From assembly GCF_001280255.1 (NCBI RefSeq), contig NZ_LHCI01000106.1, forward strand, positions 1,746,206 through 1,810,205: DNA of 64,000 nucleotides. The letters run 5' to 3'. This document shows positions 43,284-52,834 of the stretch, in pieces. Source of the stretch: Thermus aquaticus (GTDB taxonomy: Bacteria; Deinococcota; Deinococci; Deinococcales; Thermaceae). The number at the start of each line of letters is the position of its first letter. Position 1 is the first letter of the stretch. The position numbers were made by a program, and so were the translations under genes. The notes below the pieces were generated by a model, which saw only the letters and a list, made by a program, of their open reading frames with translations, was not told where the DNA came from and ran no database searches.

Positions 43284-44118
43284 GCCGCCTCAAGAGGGCC
43301 GCCTTCACGGTGTTGGCCATCAGCATGGCCACGGTCATGGGCCCCACGCCCCCGGGCACCGGGGTGAGGGCCCCCGCCACTTCCGCCACCTCCGGGTGCA
43401 CGTCTCCAAGAAGCCTCCCCTCCACTCGGTTCACCCCCACGTCCACCACCACCGCCCCGGGGCGCACCCAGGCCTTGCGCACCAGGTGGGGGCGGCCCGC
43501 GGCCACCACCAGCACCTGGGCCCGCCTCGTCACCTCCGGCAGGTTCTCGGTCTTGGAGTGGGCCAGGGTGGGGGTGGCGTCCTCCCGGAGGAGAAGGGCC
43601 GCCAAAGGCTTCCCCACGATGTTGGAGCGGCCGATGACCACCACCTCCTTGCCCCTCAGCTCCACGCCGTAGTGCCGGAGGAGGCGGATCACCCCAAGAG
43701 GCGTGCAGGGGAAAAGCCCTTCCCCCCCGCTCCAGAGCCGCCCCACATTCACCGGGTGGAAGCCGTCCACGTCCTTCAGGGGAGAGATGGCCTCCAGGAC
43801 CCGCTCGGCGCGGATGTGGCGGGGCAGCGGGAGTTGGACCAGGATGCCGTCCACGTCCTCGTCCCGGTTCAGGGCCTCTATGCGCTCAAGAAGGGCCTCC
43901 TCCGGGAAGTCCTCGGGGTAGACCTCCACCTGGCTCCTGAGGCCCAGCTCCCGGGCCCGCCGGTCCTTGAGGCGCACGTAAGAGACCGAGGCCGGGTCCT
44001 CCCCAAGCCGGATCACCCGCAAAGAGGGCACGAAGGAAAGGGAGGCGAGCTTTTCCTTTAGCTCCTTGTAAACCGCCTCCGCCACCTCGTGGCCGGAAAG
44101 GATGCGCGCCTGGGTCAC
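43267..44118 (-). CDS. folD: Methylenetetrahydrofolate dehydrogenase/cyclohydrolase FolD
   Basis: A 283-residue bifunctional enzyme interconverting 5,10-methylene- and 10-formyl-tetrahydrofolate with NADP. Family motifs are intact: the catalytic VSYVRLKDRRARELG, DGILVQLPLPRHI, and VVVIGRSNIVGKPLAALLL with PGGVGPMTVAMLMANT at the end. Normal length. GTG start directly adjoins the nusB stop. Confidence 0.96.
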   Translation of the reverse strand: MTQARILSGHEVAEAVYKELKEKLASLSFVPSLRVIRLGEDPASVSYVRLKDRRARELGLRSQVEVYPEDFPEEALLERIEALNRDEDVDGILVQLPLPRHIRAERVLEAISPLKDVDGFHPVNVGRLWSGGEGLFPCTPLGVIRLLRHYGVELRGKEVVVIGRSNIVGKPLAALLLREDATPTLAHSKTENLPEVTRRAQVLVVAAGRPHLVRKAWVRPGAVVVDVGVNRVEGRLLGDVHPEVAEVAGALTPVPGGVGPMTVAMLMANTVKAALLRRHGAPR

Positions 44119-44574
44119 CTAGTCCTCCTTGGGCACCGTCTTGATCTCTCCCTCCTGGATCCGCCGGTAAAGCCTCCCCAGGACCCCGTTCACAAAGGCC
44201 CCGGAGTGCTCGCCCCCGTAGCGGTTGGCGATCTTCACCGCCACCTCAATAAGGGGGGCGAAGGGGGTGGGCTCGTAGAGCATCTCGTAGGTGGCCAGGC
44301 GGAGGATGGTGAGGTCGGTCTTGGCCATCTGGCCGAAGTCCCAGCCCTCCACCGTCTCCTTAAGGATGCGGTCCACCTCCTCCTGGTGCGCCTTGTACCC
44401 CAAAAGAAGCCGCCTGGCGAAGGCCACCCCCTCCTCGTCCAGGGGGTCCCCGTAGGGTTCCTCCTCCCCGCCCATCTCCTCCAGGGCGTGCCTCAGGGCC
44501 TCCTCCAGGTCCACACCCCCCTGGGTGTGGGCGAAGAGGGCCCGCATGGCCAGTTCCCGCGCCCGCCTACGCAT
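44119..44574 (-). CDS. nusB: Transcription antitermination factor NusB
   Basis: A 151-residue all-helical protein: MRRRARELAMRALFAHTQGG, ETVEGWDFGQMAKTDLTILR, LATYEMLYEPTPFAPLIEV and ANRYGGEHSGAFVNGVLGRL match NusB throughout. NusB with NusE (S10) binds BoxA RNA to allow rRNA antitermination. Overlaps the Asp23 gene by 8 nt in the conserved acc-asp23-nusB-folD order. Confidence 0.95.
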   Translation of the reverse strand: MRRRARELAMRALFAHTQGGVDLEEALRHALEEMGGEEEPYGDPLDEEGVAFARRLLLGYKAHQEEVDRILKETVEGWDFGQMAKTDLTILRLATYEMLYEPTPFAPLIEVAVKIANRYGGEHSGAFVNGVLGRLYRRIQEGEIKTVPKED

Positions 44575-44899
44575 GCCCCCCCGGCCGGTACTCCACCTGG
44601 GCCACGGTGACGTTCACCGCCTTGACCTTCTCGCCGGTGGCCACGAAGAGGGCCTCGGCCACCGCCTTCTGGACCTCTTTGGCCAGCTCGGGGATGGCCG
44701 CCCCGTAGTCCACGGAGAGGACCAGGTCCACGGAAAGCCCCTCGGGATGGCGCTCCACCTTGATGGGCTTCATGCGGCGGAAGACCTCCCCCAGGGAGCG
44801 GGGGGCCACCTCCAGGGGGCGGACCCCCTCCAAGCCCTCCAAGGCGTGGGCCACCAGGCCCTCGAGGGCCTGGTCGCTGATCTCGTAGTCCACCATCAC
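44567..44899 (-). CDS. Asp23/Gls24 family envelope stress protein
   Basis: A 110-residue protein of the Asp23 family (YEISDQALEGLVAHALEGLE, then LVLSVDYGAAIPELAKEVQK). Asp23-like proteins are often encoded between accC and nusB; in Firmicutes some localise to the membrane and affect envelope homeostasis. The precise role is unknown. ATG-ATG start; either is possible. Confidence 0.88.
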   Translation of the reverse strand: MMVDYEISDQALEGLVAHALEGLEGVRPLEVAPRSLGEVFRRMKPIKVERHPEGLSVDLVLSVDYGAAIPELAKEVQKAVAEALFVATGEKVKAVNVTVAQVEYRPGGHA

Positions 44900-44908
44900 A
44901 CGCCCAGT

Positions 44909-46246
44909 CTACAACTCCATCCGCCGGGCCACGAAGTTGGTGTAGACGGCCCCCCGGCGGAAGAAGGCGTTCTGGAGGACCTTCTGGTGGAAGGGGATGG
45001 TGGTCTTGAGCCCGGGACCCTCAATGACCGTCTCCCCCAGGGCCCGCTCCATGCGCCTTATGGCCTCCTCCCGGCTGGGGGCCCAGGCGATGATCTTGGC
45101 GATCAGGCTGTCGTAGTGAGGGGGGATCTGGTAGCCGGCGTAGAGGTGGCTGTCCACCCTGATGCCGGGCCCCCCGGGAAAGAGCAGGGTCTCCACCTTG
45201 CCGATGGAGGGCCTGAAGCCCTTCTCCGGGTCCTCGGCGTTGACGCGCACCTCTATGGCGTGGCCCCGGACCTCAATTTCCTCCTGCTTGAGCCAGAGCC
45301 TCTCCCCCATGGCGATCCTAAACTGGGCCTGGACCAGGTCCACCCCCGTCACCATCTCCGTGACGGGGTGCTCCACCTGGATGCGGGTGTTCATCTCAAT
45401 GAAGTAGAAGTTGCCCTCCTTGTCCACCAAAAACTCCAGGGTCCCGGCAGAGACGTAGCCCACATGCTCCGCAAGCCTCCTGGCCGCCTCGGCGATGGCC
45501 CGCCGGGTCTCCAGGGGCAGGATGCTGGGGGCCTCCTCTAAAAGCTTCTGGTGGCGGCGCTGGATGGAGCAGTCCCGCTCCCAGAGGTGGACCACCCGCT
45601 CCCCGTCCCCCAGAACCTGGATCTCTATGTGCTTGGGCTCCTCAATGTACTTCTCCAGGTAGACGGCGGGGTTGCCGAAGGCGGCCCGGGCCTCCTCCTG
45701 GGCCTGCAGGACGGCCCTTTCCAGGTCCTCCTCGGTGTGGACCACCCGCATCCCCCGCCCCCCGCCCCCGGCCGAGGCCTTGAGGATGACGGGGTAGCCG
45801 ATCTCCAAGGCGGCCCGCTTGGCCTCCTCCACGCTCTCCACCTCGTCCGTGCCCGGGACCGTGGGCACCCCCGCCTCCCGGGCCACCTTGCGGGCCGTGG
45901 CCTTGTCCCCCAGGGCCCGCATGTTCTCCGGCGTGGGGCCGATGAAGGTGATCCCGTGCTCACGGCACATCTCGGCGAAGGTGGCGTTCTCGGCCAGGAA
46001 GCCATAACCGGGATGGATGGCGTCGGCCCCGGTGACGATGGCGGCGGAGAGGAGGTTGGGGATGTTGAGGTAGCTCTGCCCGGAAGGGGGAGGCCCGATG
46101 CAGATGGCCTCGTCGGCCAGAAGCACAGGGAGGCTCTTCTCGTCGGCGGTGGAGTGGGCCACCACGGTTTTGATGCCCAGCTCCCTGGCCGCCCGGATGA
46201 TCCTTAAGGCGATCTCCCCCCGGTTGGCGATCAGGACCTTCTTCAT
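44909..46246 (-). CDS. accC: Biotin carboxylase subunit of acetyl-CoA carboxylase
   Basis: A 445-residue ATP-grasp enzyme that carboxylates the biotin of AccB at the cost of ATP, the first half-reaction of fatty-acid synthesis. [53 protein letters not shown] (glycine-rich ATP loop), [19 protein letters not shown] and [20 protein letters not shown] are complete. Overlaps accB by ATGA. Confidence 0.97.
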   Translation of the reverse strand: MKKVLIANRGEIALRIIRAARELGIKTVVAHSTADEKSLPVLLADEAICIGPPPSGQSYLNIPNLLSAAIVTGADAIHPGYGFLAENATFAEMCREHGITFIGPTPENMRALGDKATARKVAREAGVPTVPGTDEVESVEEAKRAALEIGYPVILKASAGGGGRGMRVVHTEEDLERAVLQAQEEARAAFGNPAVYLEKYIEEPKHIEIQVLGDGERVVHLWERDCSIQRRHQKLLEEAPSILPLETRRAIAEAARRLAEHVGYVSAGTLEFLVDKEGNFYFIEMNTRIQVEHPVTEMVTGVDLVQAQFRIAMGERLWLKQEEIEVRGHAIEVRVNAEDPEKGFRPSIGKVETLLFPGGPGIRVDSHLYAGYQIPPHYDSLIAKIIAWAPSREEAIRRMERALGETVIEGPGLKTTIPFHQKVLQNAFFRRGAVYTNFVARRMEL

Positions 46247-46734
46247 AGGGGCTGGATGAGGAAGAGGGGCTGGCCGTACTCCACGGGCTCCCCGTTTTCC
46301 ACCAGGATCTTCCTGACGATGCCGGAGACCTCAGACTCAATCTCGTTCATGAGCTTCATGGCCTCAATGATGCAGAGGACCTGCCCCTTCTCCACCCGGT
46401 CCCCCTCCTTGACGTAAGGGGGGGCGTCGGGGGCGGGGGCCCGGTAGAAGGTGCCCACGATGGGGGCCCGGATCTCCACGCACCCCGGGCACTCGTCGGC
46501 CTTGGGGGCCTCGGGCGCAGGGGCCGCCTCCGCCGGGGCGGGAGCCGGCGCAGGGGCGGGGACGGGAACCGGAGCCGGAGCGGGCACCGGGGCCGCTACC
46601 TGGGGCACGGCCACCATCTGGACCTCCCCACCCCGGCGCACGGTGAGCTTGTAGTCGGGGGTCTCCAGGGTGAGCTCGCTCACCCCGTGCTCCACCAGGG
46701 CCTGCAGGATCTGCTTTAGCTCCTTTGGTGTCAT
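46243..46734 (-). CDS. accB: Biotin carboxyl carrier protein of acetyl-CoA carboxylase
   Basis: A 163-residue carrier with N-terminal helices ([20 protein letters not shown]), a long proline/alanine-rich linker (about residues 50-85, [20 protein letters not shown]) and the biotinyl domain with [15 protein letters not shown], the Lys being biotinylated. Carries carboxyl groups from AccC to the transferase. First gene of its operon, separated from efp by a strong terminator. Confidence 0.96.
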   Translation of the reverse strand: MTPKELKQILQALVEHGVSELTLETPDYKLTVRRGGEVQMVAVPQVAAPVPAPAPVPVPAPAPAPAPAEAAPAPEAPKADECPGCVEIRAPIVGTFYRAPAPDAPPYVKEGDRVEKGQVLCIIEAMKLMNEIESEVSGIVRKILVENGEPVEYGQPLFLIQPL

Positions 46735-46796
46735 ACCGCACCTCGTGGCATAAAGCTTACCCCAGGATTCCCTGAGGAAAAGCTTTGCACCCGGTC

Positions 46797-46821
46797 AAAA
46801 AACCCGGGCCTAGGCCCGGGT
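46797..46821 (-). terminator. Rho-independent terminator after efp
   Basis: The perfect 20-bp palindrome ACCCGGGCCTAGGCCCGGGT (46802-46821) is followed on the minus strand by six T. It lies 19 nt past the efp stop and insulates efp from accB. Confidence 0.9.
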
Positions 46822-46840
46822 CCTTACCCCGGCCGGCCTT

Positions 46841-47395
46841 TCAGGCCCGGCCCACGTACTCGCCGGTGCGGGTGTCCACCTTGATGACCTCCCCCGGCTC
46901 CACGAAGAGGGGCACCTGGACCACGGCCCCGGTCTCGAGGGTGGCGGGCTTGGAGCCCCCGGAAACCGTGTCCCCCCGCACCCCAGGGGGCGTGTCCACG
47001 ATCTTCAGCTCCACCACCGTGGGCGGGGTGATCTTGAGGGGCCGCCCCTCGTACATGTCCCCCAGGACCGTCATCCCCTCCTTGAGGAAGCGGGCCGCCT
47101 CCACCCGCACCTTGGGCACGTGGAACTGCTCGTAGGTCTCCAGGTCCATGAAGACCAGCTCATCCCCCTCGGGGTAAAGGTACTGGAGCTCCCGCGTCTC
47201 CACGTAGATGTCCTCCAGCTTCTCCCCCGAGTTGAAGGTGCGCTCCACCGTGGCCCCGGTCTCCAGGTTCTTGAACTTGGCCACCACCTTGGCCCCGCCA
47301 CGGCCGATCTTCTGGTGCTGATACTCCACACACTCCCAAAGCCCGCCCTCCATCTTCACCTTGGTGCCCGGGCGCAGGTCGGTCACGCTGATCAT
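46841..47395 (-). CDS. efp: Translation elongation factor P
   Basis: A 184-residue three-domain protein: MISVTDLRPGTKVKMEGGLW, the tip loop HQKIGRGGAKV, and a C-terminal OB fold ending DTRTGEYVGRA. EF-P rescues ribosomes stalled at polyproline. The tip residue is Arg32, so the EarP rhamnosylation or EpmA lysylation of other bacteria must be considered separately; Arg here is known for Thermus. Its ATG overlaps the upstream gene by 4 nt. Confidence 0.97.
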   Translation of the reverse strand: MISVTDLRPGTKVKMEGGLWECVEYQHQKIGRGGAKVVAKFKNLETGATVERTFNSGEKLEDIYVETRELQYLYPEGDELVFMDLETYEQFHVPKVRVEAARFLKEGMTVLGDMYEGRPLKITPPTVVELKIVDTPPGVRGDTVSGGSKPATLETGAVVQVPLFVEPGEVIKVDTRTGEYVGRA

Positions 47396-48306
47396 GCTCT
47401 CTCCTCCTGGGGCTTCTCCAGGTCCAGGACCTGGGGCTTCAGCCCTAATAGGTCAATATACCGAAGATAATCCGCTTCCCCAAGCTCCCGGCCCGCCAGG
47501 GCCACGAGAAGGGCCTCCATCACGTTGGTGCCGAAGCTCCTACCCGAAAGCCTGGGGGTGGTGGTGATGAGGTACCTGGCCCCCCTGGCCCTCAAGAAGG
47601 CCACGTCCTCCTCGGTGGTGGTGTTGGTGAGGACGCTTTTCCCCCGCATGTCCTCGGGCATGTGGCGCTTGAGGTAGTGCCAGTCCCCCGCCACCAGGTC
47701 CGCAAAGCGGTAGTAGCGGCTTCGCCAGTCCACGACCCACTCTTCCTGCTTCTCCCCCGTGGGGTAGAGGAGGCCAAAGGGAAGCTTGGTCAAAACGGGA
47801 AGCAGGAGGTAGGCCAGCTTCTTCAAGAGCGAAAGCCGGTAGAGGGGGATGGGAAGCCCCAGGGCGAAGATGAAGTCCCCGTAGAGGACCCGGGCTCCCA
47901 CCTCGTCCAGGGCCTCGGCCAGGCCGAAGCGGTCCACGGCGGAGGGGAGGAGCACCTTGGTCCTCTTCCAGTCAAAGAGGGTGGAGAGCTCGTGCACGGC
48001 CCGGCGTTCCAGGGTGTGCTTGAGGCCCGAGCCGTCCACCACCGGGGTCTTCTTGGCAGCCTCCTTGAGCTTTTGGGCGTCCCGGATCACGTAGCGGCGC
48101 CCTCCCGCCACCAAATAGAGGTCTATGCCCCCCAGGCCGATGGCGTCCACCTTGCCGTCCAGCTCCCGGATGAGGCAGATGGCCCCCTGGAAGTCCCCAT
48201 CCGTGCCCCGCCTTTCCAGCACCACCTTCTCCCCCAGGACCTCCACCTCGGCCACGGAGTCCCGGCGGCTACTCCCCAGGGAAACGGAGACCACGCGCTT
48301 GGCCAC
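47392..48306 (-). CDS. Conserved hypothetical protein, quinate/shikimate-dehydrogenase-like annotation family
   Basis: A 304-residue protein from GTG. Beginning VVSVSLGSSRRDSVAEVEVL, with DAIGLGGIDLYLVAGGRRYV, VVDGSGLKHTLERR, DVAFLRARGARYLITTTPRL and SFGTNVMEALLVALAGRE, it matches a conserved family of Thermus, Deinococcus and Firmicutes that databases sometimes call quinate 5-dehydrogenase. I see no firm catalytic evidence for that. The C-terminal part looks Rossmann-like. It lies between a small membrane protein gene and efp in one transcript. Confidence 0.6.
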   Translation of the reverse strand: MAKRVVSVSLGSSRRDSVAEVEVLGEKVVLERRGTDGDFQGAICLIRELDGKVDAIGLGGIDLYLVAGGRRYVIRDAQKLKEAAKKTPVVDGSGLKHTLERRAVHELSTLFDWKRTKVLLPSAVDRFGLAEALDEVGARVLYGDFIFALGLPIPLYRLSLLKKLAYLLLPVLTKLPFGLLYPTGEKQEEWVVDWRSRYYRFADLVAGDWHYLKRHMPEDMRGKSVLTNTTTEEDVAFLRARGARYLITTTPRLSGRSFGTNVMEALLVALAGRELGEADYLRYIDLLGLKPQVLDLEKPQEERA

Positions 48307-48312
48307 GGGGGG

Positions 48313-48477
48313 CTATTCTACCCGGGAAAGGAGGGCCAGGAGAAGAAGGAGAAAGGCCAGGACGAAGAAGGGCCAGGTGCGCCTGGCCCCCACAAGCCGG
48401 GCCAGGGCGCCGAAGACGGCGGCCCCGAAGGCCAGGGCCAGGAAGAGGGCGGTCAGGTTTTCCAAGAAGGCCTTCAC
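48313..48477 (-). CDS. Small two-helix membrane protein
   Basis: A 54-residue ORF from GTG, 6 nt after TAGACT (48489-48484). Two hydrophobic helices (LTALFLALAFGAAVFGALAR and TWPFFVLAFLLLLLALLS) with a short basic turn between. No family recognised. The stop is 6 nt before the next gene start. The -10 box uses the TAG stop codon of the upstream hydrolase gene. Confidence 0.6.
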   Translation of the reverse strand: MKAFLENLTALFLALAFGAAVFGALARLVGARRTWPFFVLAFLLLLLALLSRVE

Positions 48478-48486
48478 GCCGCCAGT

Positions 48487-49374
48487 CTAGCGCAACGCTT
48501 GGCGCAAAAAGGCGAGGGCCCGTTCCCGGAAAACCCGGTCCGCCTCACCCCGGAAGAGGTGCCCCGCGGGGTAGGCCAAGCACGCCACCGGCTTACCCAA
48601 GTCCTTGAGCCTCCGGCAGAGGGCGAAGCTCCACTCAGGAGGCACCTGGGCGTCCTTTGTGCCGTGGTGGACGCTATAGGGCACGGAAAGCTCCTCCAGG
48701 TAGGTCCAGGGGGAGGCCGCTTTGAGGACCTCCTCGGGCAGGGTGAAGAACTCCCCGCCCCGCCTCCCCTGGGACCAGGAGCGGATCCTCTCCAGGTTCA
48801 GCCGCTCGTCGCCGCTCATGCTGGCGTAGAGGACCACCCCCTTCAGCCCGGGGTCCACCAGGCTGACCACCTGGGCCACGCCGCCCCCCATGGAGTGGCC
48901 GAAGAGGGCGATCCTGGCGGGGTCGGCCTGGGGAAAGGCCCCTTTTCGCACCTCGGCCAGCAGGTTCAGAACGTCCACGGCGTAAGGGTGGCGCAAGCCC
49001 CTGGCGGGAGATCCCTCTGAGGGCGGATGGCCCCGGTAGTTGGGGTGGAGGACCAAAAACCCCCTTTCGGCCAGGAAGTCGGCGTAGGGGGTGGTGTAGG
49101 CCAGGAGGCGGTAGCGGGAAGGCTCCACGTAGCCGTGGAGGACCGCCACCACGGGGAAGGACCCCCGCCCCTTGGGCAGGTTGGCGAAGCCGTGGACGCG
49201 AAGGCCGTCCGAGAGGTGGGAGAACTGGACCCGGGTGAAGCCCGGCCTTTCCTCCAGGACCCGTTCCACCCGGAAGCCCCCTTCCCCGTAGACCCTTTTC
49301 CGGAGCTCGGGAATGGTGAGGCCTTGGGCCTGGGTGGGAAGGGCGAGGCCCAGAAGAACCCCAAGCCAAAGCAT
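48487..49374 (-). CDS. Secreted alpha/beta hydrolase (dienelactone/prolyl-oligopeptidase type)
   Basis: A 295-residue protein with signal peptide MLWLGVLLGLALPTQAQ. The hydrolase domain has AVLHGYVEPSRY (oxyanion region), nucleophile IALFGHSMGGGVAQVVSLVD near residue 172, an acid near HHGTKDAQVP and a histidine in AYPAGHLFRGEAD near residue 275: a complete Ser-Asp-His set. Peptidase or esterase activity is likely; substrate unknown. TAGCCT ends 6 nt before the ATG, fitting a leaderless start. Confidence 0.85.
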   Translation of the reverse strand: MLWLGVLLGLALPTQAQGLTIPELRKRVYGEGGFRVERVLEERPGFTRVQFSHLSDGLRVHGFANLPKGRGSFPVVAVLHGYVEPSRYRLLAYTTPYADFLAERGFLVLHPNYRGHPPSEGSPARGLRHPYAVDVLNLLAEVRKGAFPQADPARIALFGHSMGGGVAQVVSLVDPGLKGVVLYASMSGDERLNLERIRSWSQGRRGGEFFTLPEEVLKAASPWTYLEELSVPYSVHHGTKDAQVPPEWSFALCRRLKDLGKPVACLAYPAGHLFRGEADRVFRERALAFLRQALR

Positions 49375-49412
49375 GCCCTGAGGCTATAGGAGGGAAGGCG
49401 GGCCGAATGTGG

Positions 49413-50282
49413 CTAAAGGGGGGAAAGCCAGCCCGCCTGAAGCCCTTTTAGGCCGATGGCGTGGTAAACCAGCTGGGCAGCGGTCATCTCGGCGTGGAAC
49501 TGGCCGTTTGGGGAAAGCTCCACGAAGTCCATGCCCACCACCTCCTTTTCCTGGAAGACGGCCTCGAGGAGGTCCACCACCTGGCGGTAGGAGAGGCCAC
49601 CGGGCAGGGGCGTGCCCACGCTGGGCATGAAGGCGGGGTCCAGGGCGTCAAAGTCCAGGGAGATGTAGACCCGCCTACCCAAAGCGGCGAGGATGGCCTT
49701 CAGGGGAAGCCCCTCCCGGTGGATCCGGTGGGCGGGGAAGAGGCCCACGCCCTTTTCCCGGGCCAGGCTTAGCGAGTCCTGGTCCATGGCCCGGATGCCC
49801 ACCTGCACCAGGGGAAAGCCCTCCTGGAGGAGGCGGTAGAAGGGGGAGGCGTGGGAGTAGACCGAGCCCTGCCACTCGGGGTAGAGGTCGGCGTGGGCGT
49901 CAATGTGGAGAATGGAAAACTCCCCCAAAGCCTCCCGGTGGGCCATGACCAGAGGGTGGCTGATGGAGTGGTCCCCCCCCAGGGCCACCACGAACTTCCC
50001 CGCCAGGAGGTGCGCCAAGGCCGCCTCCCGGATCAAAAGGTGGCTCTTCTCGGCGCTTCCGGCCACGAAGGGCACGGGCTCCGCCGCATAGATGCCCACC
50101 TCCTCCGGGGCCACGGAGAGCTCCAGGAGGAAGGGCTCCAGCTCCCGGCTGGCCAGGAGGATGGCCTCGGGGCCCCTCCTGGCCCCCGGCAGAAAGGAAA
50201 GGGAAAGGTCGTAGGGCACGGGCAGGACCACCACCCGGGCCTCCTGGTAAGGGACGTCGCGCTCGCCGAAGATGAGGCGCAT
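49413..50282 (-). CDS. speB: Ureohydrolase (agmatinase / aminopropylagmatinase family)
   Basis: A 289-residue arginase-fold enzyme. ATG 50282 is chosen because it gives the normal N terminus (MRLIFGERDVPYQEARVVVL). Manganese ligands are present: GGDHSISHPLV, DAHADLYPEW and SLDFDALDPAFMPS, with FVELSPNGQF near the end. In Thermus the SpeB-type enzyme removes urea from N1-aminopropylagmatine to make spermidine, part of the long polyamine pathway; that specific role here is inferred from family and genus. The longer upstream frame runs into repeat DNA. Confidence 0.88.
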   Translation of the reverse strand: MRLIFGERDVPYQEARVVVLPVPYDLSLSFLPGARRGPEAILLASRELEPFLLELSVAPEEVGIYAAEPVPFVAGSAEKSHLLIREAALAHLLAGKFVVALGGDHSISHPLVMAHREALGEFSILHIDAHADLYPEWQGSVYSHASPFYRLLQEGFPLVQVGIRAMDQDSLSLAREKGVGLFPAHRIHREGLPLKAILAALGRRVYISLDFDALDPAFMPSVGTPLPGGLSYRQVVDLLEAVFQEKEVVGMDFVELSPNGQFHAEMTAAQLVYHAIGLKGLQAGWLSPL

Positions 50283-50362
50283 AACGCCAAGAGGATACCT
50301 TATACCCTTGTTCCCTTCGCCCCACCGTGCCTGGTAACTTCCCCAGGAACCTTTTGCCGGGG

Positions 50363-50399
50363 CCCCCATGCTGGCTTGGGCCAGCATGGGGTGGTATTA
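50363..50399. repeat. Dispersed palindromic repeat, copy C (after the M20 peptidase)
   Basis: CCCCATGCTGGC, CTTGGG, CCAGCATGGGG, TGGTATTA: the best-paired copy (arms about 11 bp). The final TTA (50397-50399) is the peptidase stop codon on the minus strand. Likely a bifunctional terminator-like hairpin that has spread as a repeat. Confidence 0.75.
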
Positions 50400-51719
50400 A
50401 ACGCCGAAGAAGCGCTCCAGAAGGCGAAGGATGGCCAGGGTTCCCCGCTCAAAGTCCCGGATGCGGATGTGCTCGTTGGGACTATGGACCCGGCTCCCCG
50501 GGTAGCCCACGCCGAGGCCCACGGCCGGGGCCTTCAAGTGGTGGAGGAAGGGGTGCATGGGCCCCGAGCCCGCCATGTTGGGGTAGAGGACGGCCTTCTC
50601 CCCAAAGGCCTCCTCCAAAGCCGCCTTGGCCAAGCCCACGAAGGGGTGGGCCAGGTCCGAGCGGGCCGGGCGCTCCCCCTTCTCCAGGACCACCACCTCC
50701 ACGTCGTGGAGGCCCCGGGCCTCGAGGTGGACCTTGAGCAGTCCCGGGATCTCCTCCGGGTCCTGGTCCGGCACCAGGCGGAAGTCCAGCTTGGCCACGG
50801 CCTCGGCGGGGAGGACGGTCTTGGAACCGGGCCCCCCGTAGCCCGAGTGGAAGCCGTTAAAGTTCACGCAGGGCTCGGCGTAGAGGCGCTGGTGGAACTC
50901 CAGGTTCCTGGCCCCGCCCAGAAAGTCCCTCACCCCAAAGGCCTCCTTGAGGGCTTCGGACTCGTCGGGGATGGAGGCCAGAACCTCCACCTCCGGCGGG
51001 GTGAGGGGGCGGACCCGGTCGTAAAAGCCCGGGATCAGGACCCTTCCCTCCTCGTCCCTCAGGGAGGCCAGGGCCAAGGAGAGGCGGTAGATGGGGTTTT
51101 CCACCACGGCCCCGTAGGAGGAGTGGAGGTCAAAGGCCGCCGTCCGCACCCGAAGCTCCAGGGCCACGATGCCCTTCAGGCCGGCGTAGAGGTAGGGCCG
51201 CCCCTTAGCGTCCACGCCCCCCGCCTCCCAGAGGATGGCCTCGGCCTGGAGGAGGTCCCGCTTATCGGCCACATAGTCGGCGAGGTGCGGGCTACCCACC
51301 TCCTCCTCCCCCTCCACCACAAACTTGACCCGGGGCAGGAAGCCGTGCTTTTCCCGGAAAAGCCTGAGGGCCACGACCCGGGCCACCAGCTCCCCCTTGT
51401 CGTCGTGGGCCCCCCGGCCGTACCAGGCCCCGTCCCGCTCCACCAGGGTGAAGGGGTCCGTTTCCCACAGGTCCAAGGGGTCCGGGGGCTGGACGTCGTA
51501 GTGGTTGTAAAAGAGCAGGGTCCTCTCCCCTACCCCGCCCTCGGCGTAGACCACCGGGGGGCCATACCCCTCGTGCAAAGAGGCGGAAAGCCCCAGGCCC
51601 CGAAGGACCTCGGCCACCTTCTCCGCGCCCTCCCTAAGGGCCCGCCCCTCGGCGCTCACCGTGGGCAGGGCGATGAGCTCCGCCAAAAGCGCCTTGGCCT
51701 CCTCCAAAAAGCCCTTCAT
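50397..51719 (-). CDS. M20 family metallopeptidase (dipeptidase-like)
   Basis: A 440-residue enzyme with zinc ligands in FYNHYDVQPPDPLDLW, YGRGAHDDKGELVARV and VEGEEEVGSP (catalytic Glu-Glu), and a late histidine in RVHSPNEHIRI. A dimerisation domain (about residues 175-330) is inserted as usual. It hydrolyses dipeptides or acylated amino acids in the cytoplasm; exact substrate unknown. Start ATG 51719 is 17 bp from that of mglB on the other strand. Confidence 0.92.
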   Translation of the reverse strand: MKGFLEEAKALLAELIALPTVSAEGRALREGAEKVAEVLRGLGLSASLHEGYGPPVVYAEGGVGERTLLFYNHYDVQPPDPLDLWETDPFTLVERDGAWYGRGAHDDKGELVARVVALRLFREKHGFLPRVKFVVEGEEEVGSPHLADYVADKRDLLQAEAILWEAGGVDAKGRPYLYAGLKGIVALELRVRTAAFDLHSSYGAVVENPIYRLSLALASLRDEEGRVLIPGFYDRVRPLTPPEVEVLASIPDESEALKEAFGVRDFLGGARNLEFHQRLYAEPCVNFNGFHSGYGGPGSKTVLPAEAVAKLDFRLVPDQDPEEIPGLLKVHLEARGLHDVEVVVLEKGERPARSDLAHPFVGLAKAALEEAFGEKAVLYPNMAGSGPMHPFLHHLKAPAVGLGVGYPGSRVHSPNEHIRIRDFERGTLAILRLLERFFGV

Positions 51720-51736
51720 GGTAGACTGAGCATACT
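51720..51736. promoter_or_regulatory. 17-bp divergent promoter between peptidase and mglB
   Basis: Plus strand TAGACT (51722-51727) and minus strand TATGCT (51734-51729) lie side by side, each ending 9 nt before its ATG (51737 and 51719). Transcripts would begin at or within about 3 nt of the start codons. Confidence 0.5.
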
Positions 51737-52228
51737 ATGGTGGAACCTTCCCTGGTCCTTTACGGGGCCCTCTACGAGCGGGCCATGGGGGTCTTGGAAG
51801 AGACCCTCCGGGAAACCGGGGCCCGCTACGCCCTCTTCATAGACCGCAAGGGCTTCGTCCTGGCCCACAAGGAGGCCCTCTGGGCCCCCAAGCCCCCGCC
51901 TCTGGACTCCCTGGCCACCCTGGTGGCGGGCAACGCCGCCGCCACCCAGGCCCTGGCCAAGCTCCTGGGGGAAGCCCGCTTCCAGGAGGTGGTGCACCAG
52001 GGCGAACACATGGGCCTCTACGTGGACGAGGCCGGGGAGCACGCCCTCCTCCTCCTGGTTTTTGACGAGAACGCCCCCTTGGGCAAGGTCAAGCTCCACG
52101 GCAAGCGGGCGGCGGAGACCCTGGCCAGGATCGCCGAGGAGGCCATAGCCAACCCGCCCAAGCTCCACCTGGACACGGAGTACCGGGAAGGGGCCAAGGC
52201 CCTTCTGGACGAGCTTTTCGGCAACTAG
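51737..52228 (+). CDS. mglB: MglB, roadblock/LC7 GTPase-activating partner of MglA
   Basis: A 163-residue roadblock/LC7 protein: [59 protein letters not shown] and the C-terminal helix region [11 protein letters not shown]. MglB dimers stimulate GTP hydrolysis by MglA, which in motile bacteria sets cell polarity; in Thermus the pair is linked to type IV pili-related surface behaviour by homology. Lies 1 nt before mglA. Confidence 0.95.
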   Translation: MVEPSLVLYGALYERAMGVLEETLRETGARYALFIDRKGFVLAHKEALWAPKPPPLDSLATLVAGNAAATQALAKLLGEARFQEVVHQGEHMGLYVDEAGEHALLLLVFDENAPLGKVKLHGKRAAETLARIAEEAIANPPKLHLDTEYREGAKALLDELFGN

Positions 52229-52229
52229 C

Positions 52230-52820
<591 letters not shown>

Positions 52821-52834
52821 GGGGCCTTTTGGGG

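Noticed and set aside
47662..49020. 452-codon open frame on the plus strand
   Set aside because: Antisense to two well-supported minus-strand genes and the small membrane gene.
49851..51842. 663-codon open frame on the plus strand
   Set aside because: Antisense to the ureohydrolase and M20 peptidase genes; low-complexity His/Gly/Val-rich product.
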